From assembly GCA_023411445.1 (NCBI GenBank), contig JAEYOT010000101.1, positions 1-11,758 of the forward strand: 11,758 bases of DNA, read 5' to 3'. Shown piece by piece: positions 6,719 to 11,758 of this stretch (its first letter is position 1; the number at the start of each line of letters is the position of its first letter). A program made the position numbers and the translations under genes. The DNA is from Pseudomonadota bacterium (GTDB lineage Bacteria; Myxococcota_A; Polyangia; Polyangiales; Polyangiaceae). Under the pieces are notes generated by a model. It made no database searches, was not told the DNA's origin, and worked only from the letters and a program-made list of their open reading frames with translations.

Positions 6719-6877
6719 ATGGCTCAGGACGTCCAGCCGGCGAACTGGTTCAAAGTAGCACTATCCGGGTTTCGGATGAGCTGGCGCGGCGGAGGGCTGA
6801 TTTACTCGAGGTTTTCGCACGATTCCGAAAGTTCAATCTGGAACAGCGCGGCGCGGATCGATCTGGCTTGGTCATGA
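6719..6877 (+). CDS. Doubtful 52-codon ORF
   Basis: The ATG at 6719 is preceded by GGGAG (6709-6713) at 5-nt spacing, a good ribosome binding site. The peptide (MAQDVQPANWFKVALSGF...) has four Trp and no known motif. Third-position GC is about 69 percent by my count, lower than in the clear genes here. An alternative ATG lies at 6701 in the same frame within a 10-bp direct repeat. It could be a small protein or chance. Confidence 0.2.
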   Translation: MAQDVQPANWFKVALSGFRMSWRGGGLIYSRFSHDSESSIWNSAARIDLAWS

Positions 6878-6952
6878 CTTGAAGGCGCAGCGACGTGACG
6901 TTGGCCGCCTCGCCCTGCGCCCGAAAGATTTTGCGCTCAGGACGATGAGGTT

Positions 6953-6962
6953 CGGGAACTAA
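6953..6962 (+). promoter_or_regulatory. ECF-like -35 motif upstream of the thuA-porin pair
   Basis: CGGGAACTAA lies 58 nt before the ATG at 7021. GGAAC is the typical -35 core of many ECF sigma factors, and the identical 10-mer lies upstream of the sigma factor gene in this window. No convincing -10 is visible at the expected 16-17 nt spacing, so promoter function is a hypothesis. Confidence 0.45.
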
Positions 6963-7020
6963 CTCATGCCAAAGGGCTTCGCCGCCGCTTGGCGAGTTCT
7001 TGCGTTGGAAAGGCCGAACG

Positions 7021-8115
7021 ATGCGTCGCTACTGGTGTGCTCTGCGTGCGGAGCTGGCGTGGGGGTTGGGGCTGGGCTTGGCAGCTGTCGTCATGTCCTG
7101 TAGCGATGGTACCGAGCAGTGGTTGGCGAGGACGCGCGACGCCAGCACGGGGACCTCGGGCTCTGACTTCGGCACCGCGGCGGGGACATCCGGCGAGATG
7201 CCGCTGGCTGCCGGTTCTGGCGGAACATCGAGCACGATCGGTGGCGCGAGCGCTGTCGCGGGGTCCGGCGATGGCGCGACGGGAGGCACCGATGGCGCAT
7301 TCGGGGGTACGGGAACGGGCGGCGCGGGCGAAGCGGGCTCGAGCGCGGGCGGTGGCGACGGGCTCATGGCCGGAGCCGGCGGAACCACCAGCACTGCTGG
7401 CTCGGGGGGATCGGCGCCGACTGGGCCGTTCAAGGCGCTCATCATCAGCACGGCGCTCGAGTACGCGCACGACTCCATCGGCGAATGCCAACAGATGGTC
7501 AGGGATCTGGGCGCGGCAGAGACGACCCACGGCTGGACTGCCGAGGTGGAGAGGGACAGCCTCCCGCACTTCACTCCCGGTGGCTTGAACGACTACGCGC
7601 TGATTTTTTCCTGCAGCCCTACGGGCAGGGTCTTCAGCGGCAACCCGCAGGTGCAGGATAAGCCGGCGGCGATGAAGGCGTTTCAGGACTTCATCGAGGT
7701 GGAGGGCAAGGCGTTCGCGGGCGTGCACTCCGCGAGTGACTTCGAGAAGACCAACGGCTTTCCGTGGTTCACGAACGTGCTCATGGGCGCGTACTTCACC
7801 TCGCACGAGACGACGGCAGGCTCGGTCGTGGCCGACACGCAGAACGTGGCGCACCCGGTGCTGGCGGGACTGTCCGGCAACTACTCGACCAAGGACGAGT
7901 GGTACAAGATGAACCGCGATCCAGGCTCGCAGCCCGGCTTCAAGATCCTCCAGCGCCTCGCGGCAGACTCCCGCCCGCTCACGTGGGTGAAAGACGTGGG
8001 AGCAGGGCGCATGTTCTACACCGTGCGAGGCCACGCGAAAGAAGTCTACGCGGAAGCTCCGTTTCGCGCCGTCGTGAAGAACGGAATCTTGTGGGCGACG
8101 AAGCGAGTCGAGTAG
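7021..8115 (+). CDS. ThuA-domain lipoprotein (paralogue 1)
   Basis: The 364-aa protein starts at the ATG at 7021, with AAAGG (about 7009-7013) 7 nt upstream. An upstream TTG at 7000 lacks this context. Residues 1-27 are a lipoprotein signal ending in VMSC, with C27 the lipidated residue. Residues 40-135 are a Gly/Ser/Ala/Thr-rich spacer. Residues 137-364 are a ThuA-like domain (trehalose-utilisation family, class I glutamine-amidotransferase-like fold). Its marks are FKALIISTALEYAHDSI (137-153), GVHSASDFEKTNGFPWF (234-250), AHPVLAGL (277-284), DEWYKM (292-297) and GRMFYTVRGH (329-338). Cytoplasmic ThuA acts in trehalose/3-keto sugar metabolism; the role of exported ThuA domains is not settled, and a sugar or glycoside ligand is inference. 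Cys156 and Cys198 are also present in the second paralogue and may be disulphide-bonded. It probably forms an operon with the porin. Confidence 0.88.
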   Translation: MRRYWCALRAELAWGLGLGLAAVVMSCSDGTEQWLARTRDASTGTSGSDFGTAAGTSGEMPLAAGSGGTSSTIGGASAVAGSGDGATGGTDGAFGGTGTGGAGEAGSSAGGGDGLMAGAGGTTSTAGSGGSAPTGPFKALIISTALEYAHDSIGECQQMVRDLGAAETTHGWTAEVERDSLPHFTPGGLNDYALIFSCSPTGRVFSGNPQVQDKPAAMKAFQDFIEVEGKAFAGVHSASDFEKTNGFPWFTNVLMGAYFTSHETTAGSVVADTQNVAHPVLAGLSGNYSTKDEWYKMNRDPGSQPGFKILQRLAADSRPLTWVKDVGAGRMFYTVRGHAKEVYAEAPFRAVVKNGILWATKRVE

Positions 8116-8130
8116 CGCTGCGTTAGTACG

Positions 8131-8136
8131 GGAGGA
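8131..8136 (+). promoter_or_regulatory. Strong ribosome binding site that fixes a TTG start
   Basis: GGAGGA lies 8 nt before the TTG at 8145. It is the best Shine-Dalgarno sequence in the window. It decides for TTG as start, because no ATG occurs before the signal-peptide core. Confidence 0.75.
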
Positions 8137-8144
8137 ATAGTATT

Positions 8145-9449
8145 TTGGAAAAGTTGGGATCCCTTCGCTGGGCGCGGGGGAGCGCCGCTGTGTACGCACT
8201 GCTGGCCGTGTGGATGCTGCCGGCCACGGCGCAAGCGCAGTTGCCCGCCGCCGAGCCGCTGTCCATCGCTAAGATCAAAGGCTGGGAGCTGACCGTCGAC
8301 GGGCGCATGAGCGCCTTCTTGAGCGTGTCGCACGGCCCGCCACCGCCTCCCGGCTCGCCCACCTGGCAAGGCTTCGAAGATCGTCCCGACGATGGCGGGC
8401 AGACGACGGCGAGCCGCATCCGGTCTGGCTTCGTCTCCAACTACTTGGGTTGGGGGATACGCAAGGAGATCGGCAGTCACGCGATCTCCGGGCGGTTTGC
8501 GGTGTGGGGCAATATCTCGCAGCAGCGCGACAAGACGCAGTCGCCGGACGTCGACTTGCGCGAGGTCTACCTGCGCATCGACGGGCCGTGGGGCGGAGTG
8601 CTGGCGGGGCGCAACATGGGCATCTTCAGCCGCGGCCCCATCAGCCTCGACTACGACATCGTGCACAACTACGGGCTCGGTAGCCCGTGCATGATCGTGA
8701 ACCGCGCGCCCTCGTGGGGCCCGATCGCCGCCTGTGGCCACGTAGGCTTTGGCATTTTGTTCCCGGCGTTCAACGCTCAGATCGCGTACACCACGCCGCA
8801 GCTTGCCGGCTTCGAGCTCAGCGTGGGCGTGTTCGATCCGGCAGCGGTTAAAGAGCAAAGCTACACGCGCACTCCGCTGCCGCGCGTGGAGGCGGAGCTC
8901 GCGTTCAAGGGCAGCAAATACGTCCACGCCGAGATCTCCGGCAGTTGGCAGCGGCTCGGCAATGAGGCGCAGGCGGATCTCGACGTGGATTCGAGCGGCA
9001 TCGCCGGCTCCATCGGCCTGACTTTGGGCCCCGTGCAACTCGGTGCGACGGGCTTCGCCGGGCGAGGGCTTGGTATCTGGGCCGCTATCGAAGACTACCC
9101 GGTGTTCAGCGCGGACTCGGGCGGTGGCTACATCCTCCGGCGCCAGAAGGGCGTCGCCGGGCTCGCCGCGCTCAACTTCGGCAGCACGAAGATCGCGGGC
9201 GGTGTGGGCCAGACCATGATCTCGAAGGTCATGACGGATCCAGAGCGCTTCACCGCGCTGAACTTCCCTGCCAAGCAGCTGGGATTTTCGGCAGGGATCT
9301 ACCAGGGGGTGCTCGAGCACATCGTGCTGGGGCTCGACTTCTTCAGCGCCAACACGACCTGGCAAGACGGCGTCGATGACGCCGGAGCGCCCTACACACC
9401 CGAGCAGACGATGAGCTTTATCAACCTGGGCGTAACGCTGGTATACTGA
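8145..9449 (+). CDS. Porin-like outer-membrane beta-barrel protein
   Basis: The 434-aa protein starts at TTG with a strong ribosome binding site. A signal peptide covers residues 1-31 (hydrophobic core AVYALLAVWML, cleavage after AQA). The mature part alternates polar and aromatic/hydrophobic residues in about 8-12-residue strands separated by Gly/Asp/Asn-rich turns. It ends in VTLVY, an aromatic C-terminus typical of substrates of the Bam insertion machinery. RSGFVSNYLGWGIRKEIG (93-110) and LREVYLRIDGPWGGVLAGRNMG (positions 138-159) resemble the strand pattern of general porins, including the arginine-containing GR motif. C182 and C197 may form a disulphide in an external loop. A proline-rich loop is at 65-72. 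It lies 29 nt after the ThuA-domain gene, so the two are probably co-transcribed. The solute is unknown; by context it may supply the ligand of the ThuA lipoproteins. It ends 6 nt before the convergent second ThuA gene. Confidence 0.8.
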   Translation: MEKLGSLRWARGSAAVYALLAVWMLPATAQAQLPAAEPLSIAKIKGWELTVDGRMSAFLSVSHGPPPPPGSPTWQGFEDRPDDGGQTTASRIRSGFVSNYLGWGIRKEIGSHAISGRFAVWGNISQQRDKTQSPDVDLREVYLRIDGPWGGVLAGRNMGIFSRGPISLDYDIVHNYGLGSPCMIVNRAPSWGPIAACGHVGFGILFPAFNAQIAYTTPQLAGFELSVGVFDPAAVKEQSYTRTPLPRVEAELAFKGSKYVHAEISGSWQRLGNEAQADLDVDSSGIAGSIGLTLGPVQLGATGFAGRGLGIWAAIEDYPVFSADSGGGYILRRQKGVAGLAALNFGSTKIAGGVGQTMISKVMTDPERFTALNFPAKQLGFSAGIYQGVLEHIVLGLDFFSANTTWQDGVDDAGAPYTPEQTMSFINLGVTLVY

Positions 9450-9455
9450 GAGTTG

Positions 9456-10352
9456 CTACTCGAGGCGGCGCGTCGCCCACAAAATGCCGTTCAGCACCAA
9501 TTGCCGAAGCTCTGGCTCACGGTAGACGGCGGGAGCGTGCCCGCGGATCGTGTAGAACATGCGCCCCGCGTTGTTGGCGCCAAGCTCCTTGATCCAGATG
9601 ACAGGACGACTGTCGGCGGCGAGGCGCGCCAGGATCTGAAAGCCCGGCTGCTCGCCGACGTCGCGGTGCATCCGAAACCACTCGTCGCGCACCGACCACG
9701 TCGCAGGTACACCTCTCATGACCGGATGGTCCGCGTAGCCAGGCTCGACTTGCACGACTCCTGGCGTGCCATCGGCATCGAAATCGAGCAGGTAGGCGCC
9801 GAGCAGCGTGTCCGTGTACCAGGGAAAGTTGCCTGTCTTCTCGAAATCCGTGGCGGAGTGGATACCACCCCAAGCGCCGCCGCCTTCCACGTAATCGCGC
9901 AGAGCCGCCATGGCGGCCCCGCCGTCCTGGACTCGCGGGTTGTCGCTGAACACATCGCCGGTGGGCGTGCACCAGAACAGCATGCCGTACTGCTTCAGCC
10001 CGTCTGCGGTGAAGTCGGTCAGGTCATCCGTCGCTACCTGCGTCGTGAACTGGCTGCCGGGTTTGGCACCGGCCGGGAGCTGGTCGTCGGGAGTCTGCCC
10101 CAGGTCCGAAAGCATGCGCTGGCAGTCCGTGATCGAGTCGTGACGGTACTCGAGCGCAGTGGTGAGGACTAAGATCTTGAACGGCTCAGCGTGAGGGTCG
10201 ACGTTGGCTTCGCCGCCTGAATCGTCACCGCTGCCAGCTGCAGAGGCTGCGCCACCGCTACCCGCACGCTCCAAGTCGACCCAGCCGCCGCAAGCGCCGA
10301 CGGCCGTGCTCGCCGCGAGCAGCACCCCGAAGCTCCACCCCCGCGTCGTCAC
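9456..10352 (-). CDS. ThuA-domain lipoprotein (paralogue 2), last gene of the sigma-factor operon
   Basis: The 298-aa protein starts at GTG (10352-10350), overlapping the stop of the upstream gene as GTGA, with GAGG 4 nt before it. The lipoprotein signal ends in VGAC with C21 lipidated, followed by a short Gly/Ser/Ala/Asp spacer (to about 56). The ThuA-like domain (58-298) matches paralogue 1 over its whole length, with roughly half the residues identical by eye: FKILVLTTALEYRHDSI (58-74), GGIHSATDFEKTGNFPWY (162-179), DHPVMRGV (208-215), DEWFRM (223-228), GRMFYTIRGH (263-272) and NGILWATRRLE at the end. It carries an extra segment at about 87-104. C77 and C128 correspond to C156 and C198 of paralogue 1. 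It probably faces the periplasm or the outer-membrane inner leaflet. Its place in the sigma operon suggests a direct role in the signal or response, which is inference. Confidence 0.88.
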   Translation of the reverse strand: MTTRGWSFGVLLAASTAVGACGGWVDLERAGSGGAASAAGSGDDSGGEANVDPHAEPFKILVLTTALEYRHDSITDCQRMLSDLGQTPDDQLPAGAKPGSQFTTQVATDDLTDFTADGLKQYGMLFWCTPTGDVFSDNPRVQDGGAAMAALRDYVEGGGAWGGIHSATDFEKTGNFPWYTDTLLGAYLLDFDADGTPGVVQVEPGYADHPVMRGVPATWSVRDEWFRMHRDVGEQPGFQILARLAADSRPVIWIKELGANNAGRMFYTIRGHAPAVYREPELRQLVLNGILWATRRLE

Positions 10353-11101
10353 GGCGCCTCGGTCACCCCTCGTGCCTTTTCGGAGCGCACCGCGGGGCGC
10401 TCGCGCAAGCGCGTGAGTAGCTCAACGGCTTTGCGTCGCACGGAGGGTGCGCGCGCCGAGGCCTCCAGCGACTTCAAGAGGTTCCGCGCCTCGGCTTCGC
10501 GACCTTGCGCCAGGAGAACCTGGGCTTGGACGAGCAGCGCCGACTCGCGATCCGCCTCGGTGCCGCTCCGCCTCAGCTCTTTGAGCGCGGCGTCTGCTCG
10601 TCGGTAGTCGCCATCGCGGAGGCCTTCAGCAGCGCGCTTCCATTGCTCCGCGCTCGCAACAGGACCGGGGCTGCGTACGACTGGCGCGCGCACCGAAGCC
10701 GTCGGGGCTGCAGGGGCTGCAGCCGGTGGCTCTTCTTCAGGGCTCGCCGCCACTTCCTGCTGGGGGGCTTCCTGCACGGTGGTACGCGGAGCCGGCGACG
10801 GAGGTGGTGCCTGGGGCGCTCCCGCAGGCGGCAGCGGCTCGCTGGGCTGCCCGTCCATCAGCGGGTGGATCAAGGTCGCGGCGTAAACGGTGCCGACCGC
10901 CATCACCAGCGCTATCGTCGCAAAGCGCACGAGGCGCACCCCCGCCCAGCGCCGGGCAGGCGCGGCGGCCCGCTGCCGCAAGAAGCGTGCGTAGGCGCGC
11001 TCGATGCGAGCCGGCTCGATCGGCTCCTCGCGCATGGCCTCCACCAGCGCGCGCGGCAGCGCGTCTGGATCTCGCACTGAATCAGGAAGGAGAGAGCTCA
11101 C
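10349..11101 (-). CDS. Single-pass membrane protein with TPR-like region; candidate anti-sigma factor
   Basis: The 250-aa protein starts at GTG (11101-11099), overlapping the end of the sigma gene by 20 nt; AAGGG lies about 4-5 nt upstream. Residues 1-55 are charged and probably cytoplasmic. One transmembrane helix lies at about 58-78 (FATIALVMAVGTVYAATLI). A Pro/Ala/Glu-rich linker spans 86-147. Residues 150-235 form paired helices with TPR character (WKRAAEGLRDGDYRRADAAL, then SALLVQAQVLLAQGREAEAR) that would lie in the periplasm. Coupling to an ECF sigma gene and this topology fit a membrane anti-sigma factor holding the sigma at its N-terminus and sensing a signal through the outer part. 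No zinc-binding HxxxCxxC anti-sigma motif is present, so it is not a classical ZAS protein. The function rests on context and topology. Confidence 0.7.
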   Translation of the reverse strand: MSSLLPDSVRDPDALPRALVEAMREEPIEPARIERAYARFLRQRAAAPARRWAGVRLVRFATIALVMAVGTVYAATLIHPLMDGQPSEPLPPAGAPQAPPPSPAPRTTVQEAPQQEVAASPEEEPPAAAPAAPTASVRAPVVRSPGPVASAEQWKRAAEGLRDGDYRRADAALKELRRSGTEADRESALLVQAQVLLAQGREAEARNLLKSLEASARAPSVRRKAVELLTRLRERPAVRSEKARGVTEAP

Positions 11102-11609
11102 GCTGCCCTTTCAGAAAAACGCCACGCTCGGCGCTCAACAATTCTCGGAGCCGCCGGCGACCGTCGCGCAGTCGTGAGCGAACCGTCAGCTCGTTGCTGC
11201 CGACGATTTGCGCGATCTCGGCGATGCTCAGCTCTTCGATGTCGTGAAGCACCACGGCGGCGCGGTGACGCTCACTCAAGCGGTCCAGCGCCGCCTGCAG
11301 CCGGCGCGCCCGCTCGCGACGCTCGAGCGACGCGCCGGGCAGGGTCTCCTCGCGCGGCATGGGATCGCCGTCTTGCTCCAAGCGAAAGCGGACGCTCCAA
11401 CGACGGTACCAGCGTCGGTGCTTCAGCAAGACTCGATAGCAAACGGCATAAATCCAAGTAGAAACGTCGCTGCGCCCCTCGAAATGCTGGCGACTCTTGA
11501 TGACCTGCTCGGCCGCTTGCTGCACCAAGTCATCCAAGTCCGGCGCGCAGCGGCCAGCCAACGTCGCCATGCGACGGTACAAGGCTTCGAACAGTTCGCG
11601 CTCGCTCAC
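11082..11609 (-). CDS. ECF-family RNA polymerase sigma factor
   Basis: The 175-aa protein starts at GTG (11609-11607); an in-frame stop lies upstream and no other start codon occurs between, although the ribosome binding site is poor. Region sigma2 covers about 5-75: DLDDLVQQ (24-31, polymerase contact) and STWIYAVCYRVLLKHRR (50-66, -10 recognition and melting). After a short linker, region sigma4 covers about 100-158 with LSERHRAAVVLHDIEELSIAEIAQIVG (positions 111-137) and the recognition helix NELTVRSRLRDGRRRLREL (139-157). Sigma3 is absent, as expected for ECF factors. It begins a minus-strand operon with a membrane protein and a ThuA lipoprotein, and probably activates its own promoter. 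The ECF subgroup cannot be assigned from this sequence alone. Confidence 0.92.
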   Translation of the reverse strand: MSERELFEALYRRMATLAGRCAPDLDDLVQQAAEQVIKSRQHFEGRSDVSTWIYAVCYRVLLKHRRWYRRWSVRFRLEQDGDPMPREETLPGASLERRERARRLQAALDRLSERHRAAVVLHDIEELSIAEIAQIVGSNELTVRSRLRDGRRRLRELLSAERGVFLKGQRELSPS

Positions 11610-11758
11610 GAGATGATGGGCCCCTGGGAGGCGCCGAGGGTCGGCTCGGCCACCTACGATACGGAAGTGTCACACGCGCGTCGCCGATAGTCTTCGGGCA
11701 TCGAACCATTAGTTCCCGGACGTCGACGGTCTGCGCATCCTAGGCGTGTGGCGGGTCG
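11610..11758 (-). promoter_or_regulatory. Upstream region of the sigma operon with ECF-like -35 motif at 11709-11718
   Basis: On the minus strand CGGGAACTAA reads at 11718-11709, 99 nt before the GTG start. It is identical to the motif before the thuA-porin pair. A segment reading GACTAT (minus strand) follows after about 18 nt but is not shared with the other site, so the -10 is unresolved. No gene is seen in the rest of the segment. Confidence 0.45.

Larger units (their letters stand above)
6090..7020. other. 931-nt stretch with no confident gene
   Basis: Frames here are short, lack family features and have relaxed codon-position bias compared with neighbouring genes. Visible structure includes a 14-bp palindrome after the zinc-ribbon gene, a 27-bp direct repeat, hairpins GCGGCT/AGCCGC (6251-6273) and GCTGCG/CGCAGC (6653-6670), a 10-bp direct repeat ATGGCTCAGG (6701-6710 and 6719-6728), one doubtful 52-codon ORF, and the promoter region of the thuA-porin pair at the right end. 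It may be decayed genes, but I recognise no remnant. Confidence 0.5.

Noticed and set aside
6452-6758. Overlapping plus-strand frames of 77 and 94 codons, and a 57-codon minus-strand frame starting near 6541, considered as a decayed transposase
   Set aside because: No transposase motif, terminal inverted repeat or target-site duplication could be recognised.
6964-8199. 411-codon minus-strand frame opposite the first ThuA gene
   Set aside because: It is antisense to a lipoprotein with a clear ThuA domain and good start site, and has no family features of its own.
8046-9365. 439-codon minus-strand frame opposite the porin
   Set aside because: The porin strand has a strong ribosome binding site, signal peptide and aromatic C-terminus; the opposite frame is compositionally a shadow.
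9449-9456. Terminator between the convergent porin and ThuA genes
   Set aside because: Only 6 nt separate the stop codons and no hairpin with a T-run is visible there.

Overview
The window is GC-rich DNA (roughly two-thirds G+C by eye, with strongly GC-biased third codon positions). It looks like a Gram-negative bacterium with a large genome, most likely a myxobacterium or related deltaproteobacterial lineage. The evidence is an outer-membrane porin, lipoproteins whose lipobox is followed by Gly/Ser/Ala-rich spacers, an orphan response regulator with a Lys/Ala/Pro tail, and an ECF sigma factor paired with a membrane protein. No 16S or other marker gene is present, so this placement is inference.

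Left part (1-2828, minus strand): three genes read leftward and are closely spaced. They encode a secreted protein with three SH3-like modules, PurC (SAICAR synthase, de novo purine synthesis), and the N-terminal 257 residues of an acetyl-CoA acetyltransferase cut by the window edge. The shared direction and the 12- and 47-nt gaps suggest co-transcription, but the functions look unrelated.

Centre-left (2899-4955, plus strand): a DHH-type phosphoesterase-like protein whose motifs appear in circularly permuted order. It is followed by an orphan receiver-domain protein with a tail of about 180 residues of KKAP-type repeats, which has a recognisable sigma70-like promoter and a good ribosome binding site.

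Centre (4956-7020): mostly non-coding. It holds degenerate tandem repeats (17-, 20-24-, 27- and 35-bp units), several weak hairpins, one convincing small gene (99-aa zinc-ribbon-like protein) and one doubtful 52-codon ORF. I see no transposase, CRISPR array, tRNA or rRNA.

Right part (7021-11609): the most coherent system in the window. On the plus strand lie a ThuA-domain lipoprotein and, 29 nt later, a porin-like beta-barrel that starts at TTG behind a strong GGAGGA site. Converging from the right on the minus strand is a translationally coupled operon of ECF sigma factor, single-pass TPR-containing candidate anti-sigma factor, and a second ThuA-domain lipoprotein. Its genes overlap by 20 and 4 nt. 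The same 10-mer, CGGGAACTAA (resembling an ECF GGAAC -35 element), precedes both the sigma operon and the thuA-porin pair in the direction of transcription. My working model is that the sigma/anti-sigma pair controls itself and a cell-envelope module of two ThuA lipoproteins plus a porin, possibly for uptake or processing of a carbohydrate-like substrate. That model is inference.
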